64,000 bases of DNA from Natronospirillum operosum (GCF_004768465.1 NZ_SRMF01000001.1:621693-685692), one strand, 5' to 3'; positions 18,914 to 30,419 are shown, numbered from the stretch's first letter. The notes: generated by a model from the sequence alone, not told the origin. Translations and numbers: made by a program.

Positions 18914-20104
18914 ATGTTTGAACGCGTGTCTGTCGCCCCCGAAGACCCCATCCTTGGCCTCAATGAAGCCTTCAAGGCTGATACCCGAGCGCACAAGATC
19001 AACCTCGGCGTCGGTGTCTTCAAGGATGACCATGGCAACACCCCCATCATGGCCGCAGTCAAGGAAGCCGAACGGCGTCTGGTCAACTCGGAAACCACCA
19101 AGGGCTACCTCTCCATCCAGGGCTCGCCCGAATATGGCCAGGCTGTACAGAAGCTGCTGCTCGGCAACGAGAGCCAACTGGTCGAGCAGGGCCGGGTATG
19201 CACCGCTCAGGCGCCCGGTGGCACCGGGGCGCTGCGCATTGCGGCGGAGTTCCTGGTGCGTCATCTCGGTGTTCGCACCATCTGGGTCTCCGACCCTACC
19301 TGGGCCAATCACCAGAATGTCTTTCAGGCTGCTGGCCTTGAAGTGAAGAACTACCGCTACTACGACCCGGCCAGCCACGGGCTGGATTTCGATGGCATGC
19401 TGGCCGACCTGCAGAAAGTTTCCGGCGACGATGCCGTGCTGTTGCATGGCTGCTGCCACAATCCGTCAGGGGTGGACCCTACAATTGCGCAGTGGCAGAA
19501 GATTGCGGCTGCCTTGAAGGCTCAGGGGTCGGCGGTGCTGTTCGACTTTGCCTATCAGGGTTTTGGTGACGGGCTGGAAGAAGATGCCCAGGGCCTGCAA
19601 CTGCTGGTAGAACAATTGCCGGAGGTGTTGATTGCCAACTCCTTCTCCAAGAATTTCGGGCTCTACAACGAGCGGGTCGGCGCGCTGACTGCCGTTACGC
19701 GTGACCATGCCCAGACCGACGCCGTGCTGAGCCAGTTCAAGAGCCTGATCCGGGCGATCTACTCGAACCCGCCCAGCCATGGTTCGGCCGTGGTGCACAC
19801 CATCCTGACCGATCCGGGCCTGACCCGCAGCTGGCAGGAAGAGCTGTCCGGCATGCGCCAGCGTATCAATGGTCTGCGCGAAGAGCTGGTCGCGGCGCTG
19901 AAGGCCAGTGGCGCCGACCGTGACTTCAGCTTCATTGCCGCGCAGAAGGGCATGTTCAGCTTCTCCGGCCTGACCAAAGAGCAGGTCGCACGGTTGAAGG
20001 ACGAGCACGCCATCTACATTGTCGGCTCCGGTCGCATCAATGTGGCCGGTATTCGCTCGCGTGACATGGAGACGCTCTGCAAGGCCATTGCCGACGTGTT
20101 GTAA
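18914..20104 (+). CDS. tyrB: Aromatic/aspartate aminotransferase
   Basis: Class I fold type I PLP aminotransferase of 396 residues. The pyridoxal Lys is in NSFSKNFGLYNERVGAL (about residue 246), with the substrate-carboxylate Arg in the C-terminal GSGRINVAGI segment. Members of this group transaminate aspartate, tyrosine and phenylalanine with 2-oxoglutarate; sequence alone does not separate AspC from TyrB. It lies directly before uvrB as in Pseudomonas. Own transcription unit, flanked by repeats on both sides. Confidence 0.88.
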   Translation: MFERVSVAPEDPILGLNEAFKADTRAHKINLGVGVFKDDHGNTPIMAAVKEAERRLVNSETTKGYLSIQGSPEYGQAVQKLLLGNESQLVEQGRVCTAQAPGGTGALRIAAEFLVRHLGVRTIWVSDPTWANHQNVFQAAGLEVKNYRYYDPASHGLDFDGMLADLQKVSGDDAVLLHGCCHNPSGVDPTIAQWQKIAAALKAQGSAVLFDFAYQGFGDGLEEDAQGLQLLVEQLPEVLIANSFSKNFGLYNERVGALTAVTRDHAQTDAVLSQFKSLIRAIYSNPPSHGSAVVHTILTDPGLTRSWQEELSGMRQRINGLREELVAALKASGADRDFSFIAAQKGMFSFSGLTKEQVARLKDEHAIYIVGSGRINVAGIRSRDMETLCKAIADVL

Positions 20105-20119
20105 CGAAGTGCCTCATTT

Positions 20120-20294
20120 GTAGCGAGCGACGCGAGTCGCGATGGCGGCGATAGCCGCCTTTTCTGTGCCGGTCTGCCGGCCCTTGTTGGGACTGGCGTC
20201 CTTGATCGGGACTTGCGTCCCTCGCTACAGGTTGTTGTCGGGACTTGCGTCCCTCGCTACAGGTTGTTGTCGGGACTTGCGTCCCTCGCTACAG
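20120..20294. repeat. Composite GTAGCGAG repeat plus tandem 32-bp half-units
   Basis: A full composite unit (20120-20228) runs into two more copies of the inverted half-unit CGGGACTTGCGTCCCTCGCT, spaced exactly 32 bases apart with the identical spacer AGGTTGTTGT. The array ends 23 bases before the uvrB start and fills the whole tyrB-uvrB gap. Each half-unit folds as GGGAC-TTGC-GTCCC. Confidence 0.85.
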
Positions 20295-20316
20295 AAATGC
20301 CCAACTCGGAGCCGGA

Positions 20317-22332
<2,016 letters not shown>

Positions 22333-22357
22333 TTTTCAGGCGTGAGCCATGGCGCAA

Positions 22358-22382
22358 TGCGTGGCCGAGGGCCACAGCCTAC
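22358..22382 (-). repeat. GTAGGCTGTGGCC hairpin repeat
   Basis: Minus-oriented copy of the hairpin family found near 18150, with core TGGCCGAGGGCCA. It is the main content of the uvrB-TSUP gap. Confidence 0.7.
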
Positions 22383-22421
22383 AGCTTGCTCAAGCTGCCC
22401 AACCAAGAAGGAGACTGTTGA

Positions 22422-23222
22422 ATGGTACTGGAGTGGCTGCTGGCCTATCTGGGCCTGGGTGTGCTGGTCGGCTTTTCCGCCGGCCTGCTGGGTGTCGGCG
22501 GCGGCGTATTGATGGTGCCGGTGCTGACGACCCTGTTTCTGGCCCAGGGGGTGCCCATCGAGCATGTGGTACACCTGGCGCTGGGCACGTCCATGGGGTC
22601 GATCATCGTGACCTCCATTTCCAGCCTGCGTGCCCACAATCGGCGCGAGGGCGTGATCTGGCCCATCGTCCGCACCATCTCGCCGGGCATTGTCGTGGGT
22701 ACCTTCGGTGCCACCTTTATCGCCGCCCAGCTCAATTCCCTGGTGCTGTCGCTGGTGTTTGCCGTCTTTATCGGTTATGCCGCCGTGCAGATGTTCCTGG
22801 ACCGCAAGCCGCCACCTGCGCGTGAGCTGCCCGGCAGAGTTGGTCTGCTGGCCACCGGTGCCGGCATCGGTGGTATATCGGCCATGGTGTCCATTGGTGG
22901 CGGGTCTCTGATGGTGCCTTTTCTGACCTGGCACAATGTCGATATCCGCAAGGCTATCGGTACGGCGGCTGCGGTCGGGCTGCCCATTTCCCTGGCTGGC
23001 ACTGCGGGCTATCTGATCAACGGCGCCGGTGTGCCGGTGCAACTGCCCTGGACCTTCGGCTATGTGCACCTGCCGGCGGTACTGGCCATTTCCCTGTGCA
23101 GCTATTTTACCGCGCCGCTGGGGGCCCGCACGGCGCACTGGCTGCCGGTGCGGCCGCTGAAGCGCATCTTTGCCATACTGCTGATGCTGCTGGTGGCACG
23201 TATGCTCTATTCCGTGATCTGA
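22422..23222 (+). CDS. TSUP (TauE/SafE) family permease
   Basis: A 266-residue polytopic membrane protein with about eight helices and the duplicated TSUP signature: LLGVGGGVLMVPVL near residue 24 and MVSIGGGSLMVPF near 160. The family exports or imports organosulfur anions such as sulfoacetate, sulfite or taurine; the substrate cannot be told from sequence. AAGGAGACTGTTG precedes the ATG. It is a single gene between uvrB and a DUF3047 gene. Confidence 0.88.
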   Translation: MVLEWLLAYLGLGVLVGFSAGLLGVGGGVLMVPVLTTLFLAQGVPIEHVVHLALGTSMGSIIVTSISSLRAHNRREGVIWPIVRTISPGIVVGTFGATFIAAQLNSLVLSLVFAVFIGYAAVQMFLDRKPPPARELPGRVGLLATGAGIGGISAMVSIGGGSLMVPFLTWHNVDIRKAIGTAAAVGLPISLAGTAGYLINGAGVPVQLPWTFGYVHLPAVLAISLCSYFTAPLGARTAHWLPVRPLKRIFAILLMLLVARMLYSVI

Positions 23223-23321
23223 CGGCGAAAAAAGCAGACCGGGGAACCTGCTCCTGCGTACAGAGTCTGAACAGCAGAGCTGGCTACAGGCCGGTCAATG
23301 TAGTGCAGACAGGAGTACAGC

Positions 23322-23993
23322 ATGACGCATCAGCATTCTCCCCGATTCTCCCCGCAGGCCTGGTCGCTGGCCGTGCTGCTCGGCGCCGGTGCTCTGGCGA
23401 GTGCCGCCCCGGCAGAAACGAGGGTCTTCACCCCGCAAGACATCATCGAGTGGGAGCGCCATTCATTCAACGGCGAAACACAGTATGAGCTGGTCGAGGT
23501 CGACGGTCGCAGTGCCGTGCATGCGATCTGCACCGAAGGCACAGCCTCCGGCCTGTTTCTGCAGGATGATATCGACCTGACTGCGACGCCGGTGGTGGAG
23601 TGGGAGTGGCGCGTGGACGAGACCTTCTCAAGCATCGATGAAACCACCCGCGCCGGAGACGACTACCCGGCCCGGCTCTATGCCGTGGATGAGCATCGCA
23701 TCCGCATCTGGAGCACGCGGGCACTCAACTATGTCTGGGCCAGCGAGATGCCGGCCGGGGAGGACTGGCCCAACGCCTATCAGCGCCGTGCGCACATGAT
23801 CGCCATGCAGTCAGGACCGCCGGAGGAACGCGGCACCTGGGTTACCGAGCGGCGCAACCTGCGCGAAGACTTCAGGCATTTTCATGACCGTGAGCTGGAG
23901 CGGCTCAACGCCTTCGCCATCATGACCGACTGTGATGATGTGGGTGAGCCGATCGAGGCCTGGTACGGTGAGATCCGCCTGTTGGCGGAATAG
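23322..23993 (+). CDS. DUF3047 periplasmic protein
   Basis: A 223-residue protein with a cleavable Sec signal peptide (hydrophobic core LAVLLGAGALASAAPA, cleavage near residue 31). The DUF3047 segments are RIWSTRALNYVW and DWPNAYQRR. The family is of unknown function and is found as a single secreted domain in Proteobacteria. CAGGAGTACAGC gives a ribosome binding site. It converges on the DUF2069 gene with a two-base gap between stops. Confidence 0.8.
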   Translation: MTHQHSPRFSPQAWSLAVLLGAGALASAAPAETRVFTPQDIIEWERHSFNGETQYELVEVDGRSAVHAICTEGTASGLFLQDDIDLTATPVVEWEWRVDETFSSIDETTRAGDDYPARLYAVDEHRIRIWSTRALNYVWASEMPAGEDWPNAYQRRAHMIAMQSGPPEERGTWVTERRNLREDFRHFHDRELERLNAFAIMTDCDDVGEPIEAWYGEIRLLAE

Positions 23994-23995
23994 TC

Positions 23996-24394
23996 TCAGC
24001 TGGCCGCCCGGGCCCGCTTCAGGGCCCGCACCCAGAAGGCATTGCTGAAGAACAGCGCCAATACCGACAGCGATGTCAGCACGCCGGACCAGTGCGGTGG
24101 GTCGAATGCACCCACAATGCAGAAGGGCAGGTACAGCAGCAGAATATAGCCGAACCAGCTCAGGGCGCGGGTGTGGTGCCGTTTCATGGCGGGGAAAAAC
24201 AGCCACAGCGGCAGGGTCTGCAGCAGCCAGAAGGTCATGCCGGCCGTGACCACGGGGCCCAGTGCCATGTCCGGTGGTGCATTGGCCGTGGTGTTGATGG
24301 CGAAGGTCAGCATGACGAGCCAGAAACAGGCCCAGGTGGCTCGTTGCCAGCTTTCGGCGCGCATTTTTTTCTGATAGGCAGTCATTTCAGTCAT
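23996..24394 (-). CDS. DUF2069 membrane protein
   Basis: A 132-residue protein with four predicted transmembrane helices. DUF2069 proteins are small inner-membrane proteins of unknown role that sit next to wrbA in many pseudomonads. Its ATG overlaps the wrbA stop by four bases, so it is translated with wrbA. The C-terminus is basic (ALKRARAAS), consistent with a cytoplasmic tail. Confidence 0.85.
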   Translation of the reverse strand: MTEMTAYQKKMRAESWQRATWACFWLVMLTFAINTTANAPPDMALGPVVTAGMTFWLLQTLPLWLFFPAMKRHHTRALSWFGYILLLYLPFCIVGAFDPPHWSGVLTSLSVLALFFSNAFWVRALKRARAAS

Positions 24395-25008
24395 GCCGGT
24401 GCTCCGTTACGGTCGTTGGCGAGCGCCAGGGCCAGCCGCGCCAGGCGTTTGCCCTGAGCCCGGGCCAGGCGCATCTCATCGCGGCTCAGAGGGCGTCGGT
24501 CCTTGTCCCAGTGCGTTGGCCCGTAGGGCGAGCCGCCGGATTCCGTGGTGTGCAGTTCGGCCTCGGTATAGGGGGTGCCGGCAATCACCAGGCCGTGATG
24601 CAGCAGGGGCAGCATCATCGACAGCAGCGTGGCCTCCTGGCCGCCATGCAGCGTGCTGGTGGAGGTGAACACACAGGCCGGCTTGTCGACCAGATCGCCA
24701 TTCAGCCACTGCGGTGTGGTCTGTTCCCACCAGTGTTTCAGCGGTGCGGCCATGGTGCCGAAGCGGGTCGGGCTGCCCATGGCCAGGCCGGCGGCAGAAG
24801 CCAGATCAGTGGGTTCGCAATACAGATAGTCGCCGGCCGGGGCATCCCCATCCAAGGGTGGTACCGTGCGCAGACGGGCATCAATGCCGCCCACGGAGAG
24901 GATACCATCGGCGATGGTTTCGGCCAGTTCGGCGGTCTTGCCGCCCCGGCTGTAGAACAGCACCAGGATATGAGGCTCGGTCACCACGTCAGAGGACATG
25001 CAGCACAT
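24391..25008 (-). CDS. wrbA: WrbA-type NAD(P)H:quinone oxidoreductase
   Basis: Flavodoxin-fold enzyme of 205 residues that reduces quinones by two electrons. The FMN phosphate loop is YSRGGKTAEL (about 18-27), and the flavin-binding GSPTRFGTMAAPLKHWWEQT and later TSTLHGGQE match WrbA. A start two codons downstream (MSSDVV) is possible. It overlaps the arsC-like gene upstream by 20 bases and DUF2069 downstream by four, forming a three-gene minus-strand operon. Confidence 0.92.
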   Translation of the reverse strand: MCCMSSDVVTEPHILVLFYSRGGKTAELAETIADGILSVGGIDARLRTVPPLDGDAPAGDYLYCEPTDLASAAGLAMGSPTRFGTMAAPLKHWWEQTTPQWLNGDLVDKPACVFTSTSTLHGGQEATLLSMMLPLLHHGLVIAGTPYTEAELHTTESGGSPYGPTHWDKDRRPLSRDEMRLARAQGKRLARLALALANDRNGAPA

Positions 25009-25333
25009 TTTCCGGCGGGCGGCCCAGAGCGGCGCCCTTGGCGGTGATCACTACCGGGCGCTCGATCAGTCTGGGCTCTTCCGTCATGGCGGCGAGCAAC
25101 TGATCTTCGGGGCTGTCCTTGCTCAGCCCGCGCGCCTTGAAGGCCTGCTCCTGGCGCCGCACCAGATCAACTGCACTGATGCCGAGCTGCTGCAGCACTG
25201 TGCGCAGTTCCTCTACTGTCGGCACATCGTCCAGATAATGGCGAATCTCCGGTGTGTGCCCTTTCGATTCCAGCAGCTTCAGAGTTTCACGGGACTTGCT
25301 GCACCTTGGGTTGTGCCAGATCGTCACCTGCAT
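24989..25333 (-). CDS. arsC: ArsC/Spx family reductase-like protein
   Basis: A 114-residue thioredoxin-fold protein. The single N-terminal catalytic Cys is in NPRCSKSRETL and the arginine cluster segment is RPVVITAKGAALGRPPE, as in the glutaredoxin-dependent ArsC family; the GRP motif is typical. Whether it reduces arsenate is unproven, since many wrbA-linked members lie outside ars operons. ATG 25333 was chosen over an upstream ATG because AGGAG lies eight bases before it. First gene of the arsC-wrbA-DUF2069 operon. Confidence 0.85.
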   Translation of the reverse strand: MQVTIWHNPRCSKSRETLKLLESKGHTPEIRHYLDDVPTVEELRTVLQQLGISAVDLVRRQEQAFKARGLSKDSPEDQLLAAMTEEPRLIERPVVITAKGAALGRPPENVLHVL

Positions 25334-25434
25334 TCGGTTATCTCCTCTAAACAGCCGACACGTCATGGCCGGCCCGCACACTCGGGTGTCGAGAGGATAA
25401 CCGTCCCGCCCCTACCTGGCAAACCGCAGACCGT

Positions 25435-26640
25435 TCAGAGCAGATCAACACCTGAAGCCTGTGGCCCATGCCCGTCGGGCTGCATGATATCCGCCAGCAG
25501 GTAGCGGGTTTCATCCAGCGCCGTCACATAGGAACGGCACGACAGCCGGGTATGGACATCCCGATACTGGGCCGAGGCCACAAATTCCCGCTCCTGGGTG
25601 CGGCGGGCGGCCAGCAACTGATAGAAGTGAGGTCGCCAGCACCAGTTCACCCCCTGGGGCGAGGCATCCACGGCTACCTGGCCGTCGCTGATTTCGTAGT
25701 TGGGCGACAACTGGGTGCCGTCAGCGTTGCAGATATAGTACTTGAGCACACTGACCGCGCTCGACTGGGGCGTGAATGTTGCCGGGTCGGCGTCCAGACA
25801 GTGTGCTTTCAGGTGCCGCAGGTTTTCCAGCACCTGCTGTTCGAAATCGAAATACTGGCGCTGTTCGCCCACCTTGCGGGCCAGAAACTCCGCGCGCAGG
25901 CGCTGCACCCGGTCCAGATAGTGATGGCGGTCGTGGAAGCGCGCCTCGGCGGGGCCGAACAGGAAGCCCTGCATCCAGGCGGCCCCCAGTTCCAGTCCGA
26001 AACTGAACTCCTGTTCGGTTTCCACCCCCTCGCAGACGAGCTGGCAGCCGGTCTTTTCGGCCAGGCGGGAGACGCTGTGCACCAGGTCATAGTGGCGGCC
26101 CTGATTGGCCGCATTCTTGAACAGCTTCATGTCCAGTTTCAGAATGTCCGGCTCCAGTTCCATGATACGATGCATATGGGCACTGCCGGCGCCGAAATCG
26201 TCAATGGCCACTCGGTAGCCCTCTTCGCGGTAGCGTCGAACGACCTGCTTCATGGTCCCCAGCGAGCCGGGTTGCTCGGTAATTTCCAGCACGATCTGCT
26301 GTGGGTTCACGCCCGCCTTGTCCAGCATCTGCAGCAAGGGCGTGGTGGTCCAGGCGGTGAGCTGGTTGATCCAGTCCGGGCTGATGTTCAGGGACAGAAA
26401 GCTGTCGGCTGGCAAGTCGTCCAACTGGTCCACCGCCAGACGACGAATCTGCCGGTCCAGCTCCAGCAATTCCCGCGAGGGAATCTGGCCACCAAAAAAC
26501 AGGTGGCCCAGGCTGTCGAGTGCATTGCTGTTGGGCGCCTGCCGGCGTGCCAGGACCTCATAGCCGACAATGGTGCCGCGTGCTACATCAATGACAGGCT
26601 GAAAGCCTGCGACCAGAGACTTCGGATCAATAGACTGCAT
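25435..26640 (-). CDS. EAL-domain c-di-GMP phosphodiesterase with YkuI-like C-terminus
   Basis: A 401-residue cytosolic protein. The EAL domain (about 10-245) has the signature as YEVLAR and keeps the metal and catalytic motifs: LNIS, LEITE, IDDFGAG, LKLDMKLF and CEGVET. It is therefore probably an active phosphodiesterase. The C-terminal part (about 255-395, with DGTQLSPNYE) looks like the PAS-like YkuI C-terminal domain associated with EAL proteins. Start at 26640 gives MQSIDPKSLVAGFQPVID; a start 51 bases upstream is less likely. Monocistronic. Confidence 0.88.
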   Translation of the reverse strand: MQSIDPKSLVAGFQPVIDVARGTIVGYEVLARRQAPNSNALDSLGHLFFGGQIPSRELLELDRQIRRLAVDQLDDLPADSFLSLNISPDWINQLTAWTTTPLLQMLDKAGVNPQQIVLEITEQPGSLGTMKQVVRRYREEGYRVAIDDFGAGSAHMHRIMELEPDILKLDMKLFKNAANQGRHYDLVHSVSRLAEKTGCQLVCEGVETEQEFSFGLELGAAWMQGFLFGPAEARFHDRHHYLDRVQRLRAEFLARKVGEQRQYFDFEQQVLENLRHLKAHCLDADPATFTPQSSAVSVLKYYICNADGTQLSPNYEISDGQVAVDASPQGVNWCWRPHFYQLLAARRTQEREFVASAQYRDVHTRLSCRSYVTALDETRYLLADIMQPDGHGPQASGVDLL

Positions 26641-26840
26641 TGGGATTCCGCCGCTCAATGAAACCAGTGTCCACTGCAAGATAGTTGCCACCGGGGAGTG
26701 GTCAACGGCTGCACTGAACCGTAAATGAATTATCGCATTATATTGGGATTCAGGAAAAAATTCCGCAGTGACTGGCGTCGCATCTGCAAGAAGTCATGCG
26801 CCAGAACAGTGCAATTCTGCAGACCGACCCGAACCGTGAT

Positions 26841-27647
26841 TCAGAACAGTGCGTTATGCCGAATGATGACATTGCGGCTGACATTGCTCTCGAACAGCAC
26901 ATCGCCGCCGGCCAGTTCCGAAGACACATGACCGTTGGTGGAAATGCCGCGCAGATTGAAGGAGGCCTCACAGAAACCACGGCGGTTGTTGGCAATGAGA
27001 TCATGCAGCAGTTCATCGACCGGGATATTGACCCGCTGACGGTCTACTGCGTTGAAGGTGCCGTGCAGCTGACTGACGCCTTCATTGCGGTTGCTGCAGC
27101 GCAATTCATATTGGCCGTTTTCGGTGGCTATGCCGGTCCAGACCAGGGGGATGGCCGCATCATGCTGGGTATGAAAGATGGCATTGCGCGGCGGGTCCTG
27201 GAATTCCGGCGATACCGGCAGATGCAACCTTGTATTGGGGGCAGACGGGTGCTTGCCGGTGCGCTGAAAACTCAGTTGCAGAATACCCTCGGAGTAGGGG
27301 ACCTGGGTGGAATAGACACCGTTCCAGTGCTCTTCCAGACGATGCTGATCTCCATTCAGGTAGGCCAGCAACTGGTCGTTGCGACCCAGCGTGATGCGCT
27401 GCTCGGGATTGTCCTCCGGCGACAGCGTGACCTGAACCAGCAGATAGTCATTGTGGCGCATGGCCACAAGGCTGAGGTTGATGTCCGACGTGGCATAGCG
27501 GTTGGACGTCCGGTCGCTGGAACAGGCAGCCAGAGTCAGCGACACCAGGCACGTGGCCAGCACACCAGCGCCTTTCAGCAGCGGGCCCAATGCAGTGCGC
27601 CGCCTGTCAAGCCAGCGTCGATCCGTCCATACCGGACTGGTCACCAT
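26841..27647 (-). CDS. Putative lipoprotein of unknown function
   Basis: A 268-residue protein with a basic N-terminus, a hydrophobic core and the lipobox LTLAAC (Cys near residue 42), so it is a probable outer- or inner-membrane lipoprotein. The mature part is beta-rich with no motif I recognise. A shorter N-terminus is possible because the lipobox is unusually far from the first Met. Two Cys lie in the distal part (LRCS, GFCEAS). It stands alone between the EAL gene and the DHH gene. Confidence 0.65.
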   Translation of the reverse strand: MVTSPVWTDRRWLDRRRTALGPLLKGAGVLATCLVSLTLAACSSDRTSNRYATSDINLSLVAMRHNDYLLVQVTLSPEDNPEQRITLGRNDQLLAYLNGDQHRLEEHWNGVYSTQVPYSEGILQLSFQRTGKHPSAPNTRLHLPVSPEFQDPPRNAIFHTQHDAAIPLVWTGIATENGQYELRCSNRNEGVSQLHGTFNAVDRQRVNIPVDELLHDLIANNRRGFCEASFNLRGISTNGHVSSELAGGDVLFESNVSRNVIIRHNALF

Positions 27648-27778
27648 TCAGAGTACTCCGAGAACCTGTTACTACAAACTGCGTTATTCTGTCGCGCGCA
27701 CTCCGCTTTGACCAGACGGCGAGTCGCAAATGCGGTGCAAATGACTGCCGGGTCTGATCAGCGGAGTGTGATTGCGTT

Positions 27779-28702
27779 TCAGCGTCCGTCCAGTTGGGCC
27801 AGCAGCTCGCCTTCGATACGGTCGGCGACGTCGTTGTCCACCTGGCAGGTGCCGGCAGCCTCGTGACCGCCACCCCCGTACTGCAGACAGATGGTGCCCA
27901 CATTGGCGGTGCAGGAACGGTCCAGAATCGATTTGCCGATGGCAAACACCGTGTTCTGCTCCTGCTTGCCCCAGAGGCGGTGAATCGACACATTGCACTG
28001 CGGAAACAGCGCATACACGGTGAACCGGTTGGTGGCCCAGATGGTCTCTTCACCCTGCAGGTTCAGCAGTACCACGTTATTTCTGACCCTGGCGCAGCGC
28101 TTGATCTGTTCCCGTGCCCTGGTCTCATGCTCTCGGTAGAGTTCAACCCGTTCGGCGACATCCGGCAGCTCGAGTATCTGCTCTATGCTCTTTTCCCGGC
28201 ACGCATCGATCAGCAGCATCATCAGTTGATAGTTGGAGATGCGGAAGTCACGGAACCGGCCCAGACCAGTGCGGGCGTCCATCAGAAAGTTCATCAGTTC
28301 CCAGCCCTGGGGGTTGAGAATTTCCTCGGCGCTGAACTGGGCTGAATCGCCCTTGTCCACAGCGGCCATCAGCTCATCGCTGATTGACTTGAAGCGTTCG
28401 CGGCCACCATAGTAATCAAACACCACCCGTGCGGCCGAGGGCGCATCCGGGTCTATGATGTGATTGTCATGCTGTTCATTGCGAATGGTTTCGCTGAAGT
28501 GGTGATCAAAGGCCAGGTAGACACCGGGCACATAGGGCAGGTTGGTGGTGATGTCACGTTCCGTGGTTTCGACCTTGCCGTCCTGCATGTCCTTGGGGTG
28601 CACAAAGAGGATGTCGTCGATCAGCTCCATCTCCTTGAGCAGTGCGGCGCATACCAGGCCATCGAAATCACTGCGGGTGACCAGTCTGTATTTGGTTTCC
28701 AT
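27779..28702 (-). CDS. DHH/DHHA1 family phosphoesterase
   Basis: A 307-residue protein with an N-terminal DHH domain (metal motifs TRSDFDGLVCA and LAFDHHFSE) and a C-terminal DHHA1 RNA/nucleotide-binding domain ending in QYGGGGHEAAG. Relatives include nanoRNases/pAp phosphatases, cyclic-dinucleotide phosphodiesterases and exopolyphosphatase-like proteins; the exact substrate is not deducible. The promoter side is immediately next to a tandem palindromic repeat array. Confidence 0.85.
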   Translation of the reverse strand: METKYRLVTRSDFDGLVCAALLKEMELIDDILFVHPKDMQDGKVETTERDITTNLPYVPGVYLAFDHHFSETIRNEQHDNHIIDPDAPSAARVVFDYYGGRERFKSISDELMAAVDKGDSAQFSAEEILNPQGWELMNFLMDARTGLGRFRDFRISNYQLMMLLIDACREKSIEQILELPDVAERVELYREHETRAREQIKRCARVRNNVVLLNLQGEETIWATNRFTVYALFPQCNVSIHRLWGKQEQNTVFAIGKSILDRSCTANVGTICLQYGGGGHEAAGTCQVDNDVADRIEGELLAQLDGR

Positions 28703-28751
28703 GTCTGCGTTCCTGTCTGCGTGGTTTGTTGCTTATTATGGGCCGTTGTTT

Positions 28752-28857
28752 ATCGGGACTCGCGTCCCTCGCTACACGTTTTGATCGGGACTCGCGTCCC
28801 TCGCTACACGTTTTGATCGGGACTCGCGTCCCTCGCTACATATTTTGATCGGGACTC
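28752..28857. repeat. Tandem array of 32-bp GGGACTCGCGTCCC units
   Basis: Three full units plus a fourth truncated one, in a strict 32-base period with spacers such as ACGTTTTGAT. Each unit folds as GGGAC-TCGC-GTCCC and carries the shared tail TCGCTACA. The truncated last unit (GATCGGGACTCA) supplies the TGA stop of fumC read on the minus strand. Confidence 0.85.
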
Positions 28858-30217
28858 AGGTCAGGCGCGCCGGGTTGAGCAGCTCCTGCAACTGCGCCCG
28901 GGACAGGTCTGTCATCTCGGCGGCCACATCCAGGATGGGGCGCCCGCTGGCATAGGCTGCCTTGGCGATTTCTGCTGCCTTATTGTAGCCGACCTCGTTG
29001 TTGAGCGCTGTGGCCAGTATCGGGTTGCGTGCGAGCGGCTCATTGAGCGCCTCTTCATCGTACTCGAATTGCGCAATGGCATCATCGGCCAATGCGAACA
29101 GGCTGCCGCAGAGCAGCGTCATACTTTGCAGCACATTGTGTGCCACCAGTGGCAGGGCCGTATTCAGCTGGAACTGACCATTCTGCGCCCCCAGTGTCAC
29201 CGCCGTGTCGTTGCCGATAACCTGCGCAGCGGCCTGAATGACGGCTTCCGGTATCACCGGGTTGACCTTGCCCGGCATGATGGACGAACCCGGCTGCAGG
29301 GCCGGCAGGCGGGCTTCGGCCAGTCCGGCCAGCGGGCCCGAGTTCATCCAGCGCAGGTCGTTGCTGACCTTGATCAGCCAGGTGGCCAGGTTCTTCAGGC
29401 TGCCGGACAGCGTCAGCAGATCATGCTGGCCGCTCTGGGCGGCAAAGTGGTTGTCGGTACGGGTGACCGGCAGACCGGTGTCGCGGGCCAGGCGCACGGC
29501 TACACGATCACCGAATTCAGGGTGCGCATTGATGCCGGTACCGACCGCAGTGCCGCCCAGCGTGAGTCGCGAGAGGCGCGGCAGCAGACCTTCCAGTTCC
29601 TGGCGCAGGTCGGTGAGTACGCCCTGCCAGCCGGCGATCTCCTGATCCACGGTCAGCGGCATGGCATCCATCAGATGAGTGCGGCCGGTTTTCAGCAGTG
29701 AGCCCTGCCGCAGGCTGAGGTCGTCCAGTGCCTGCTGCAGATGATCAATGGCCGGCAGCAGGCGGTCGCGGACGCCCAGCGCCGCTGCCAGCTGATTGGT
29801 GCTCGGAATGATGTCATTACTGCTCTGGCCCCGGTTGACGTCATCATTGGGGTGTACCGTCAGCCGGCCGCCCTGGGACGCCAGCGTAGCCAGCACCTCG
29901 TTCATGTTCATGTTGCTGCTGGTGCCGGAGCCGGTCTGAAAGACATCGACCGGGAACTGGTCGGCATGGTCGCCGTCCATGATGGCCTGGGCGGCGTCGG
30001 CAATGGCGTCGGCCTTGACCGGGTCCAGCTCATTCAGCGCTGCGTTCTCCAGCGCGGCGGCCTGCTTGAGGCGGGCCAGCGTGCGCAGCCAGAGTGGCGG
30101 CATGGTCTGGCCACTGATGCGGAAGTTGTTGACGGCCCGCTGGGTCTGGGCACCGTACAAAGCCTCGGCCGGTACTTCTACCGCTCCCAGGCTGTCGTGT
30201 TCGGTACGCATGGGCAT
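28856..30217 (-). CDS. fumC: Class II fumarate hydratase
   Basis: Iron-independent fumarase that interconverts fumarate and malate in the TCA cycle. The superfamily signature GSSIMPGKVNP, with its active-site Ser loop, is present, and TGSGTSSNMN near residue 100 and LTVHPNDDVNRGQSSND match FumC. The 453-residue length is normal. Start at 30217 is set by AAGGAG about 10 bases upstream; an in-frame Met two codons later is possible. The stop codon lies inside the last unit of the repeat array at 28752-28857. Confidence 0.94.
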   Translation of the reverse strand: MPMRTEHDSLGAVEVPAEALYGAQTQRAVNNFRISGQTMPPLWLRTLARLKQAAALENAALNELDPVKADAIADAAQAIMDGDHADQFPVDVFQTGSGTSSNMNMNEVLATLASQGGRLTVHPNDDVNRGQSSNDIIPSTNQLAAALGVRDRLLPAIDHLQQALDDLSLRQGSLLKTGRTHLMDAMPLTVDQEIAGWQGVLTDLRQELEGLLPRLSRLTLGGTAVGTGINAHPEFGDRVAVRLARDTGLPVTRTDNHFAAQSGQHDLLTLSGSLKNLATWLIKVSNDLRWMNSGPLAGLAEARLPALQPGSSIMPGKVNPVIPEAVIQAAAQVIGNDTAVTLGAQNGQFQLNTALPLVAHNVLQSMTLLCGSLFALADDAIAQFEYDEEALNEPLARNPILATALNNEVGYNKAAEIAKAAYASGRPILDVAAEMTDLSRAQLQELLNPARLT

Positions 30218-30354
30218 GCGACGAGGTCTCCTTGTAGTCATTTTGTGCTCTGCCGAGAAGGCTGTGAATGAATTTGAACACTGCAAGCTTAGCCAACTAT
30301 CGCATGATATGCTGCCGCATTGGCTGACCGTCGTGCAAATAACCCCGGGTGATC

Positions 30355-30360
30355 TATAAT
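30355..30360 (+). promoter_or_regulatory. Probable -10 element upstream of the acyltransferase gene
   Basis: A perfect TATAAT lies 59 bases before the acyltransferase ATG in the divergent gap with fumC. No convincing -35 hexamer is found at the right distance, so confidence is limited. Confidence 0.4.
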
Positions 30361-30419
30361 GGCGCCGGTTCGCCAGTCTGTGGTTGAGCTCTGGTGAGTG
30401 TAGTGGGCTAGGAGACTAA

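Noticed and set aside
20196-20294. CRISPR array, because of a regular 32-base period
   Set aside because: The repeats are palindromic half-units of a dispersed repeat, the spacers are 10 bases and identical, and no cas gene is present.
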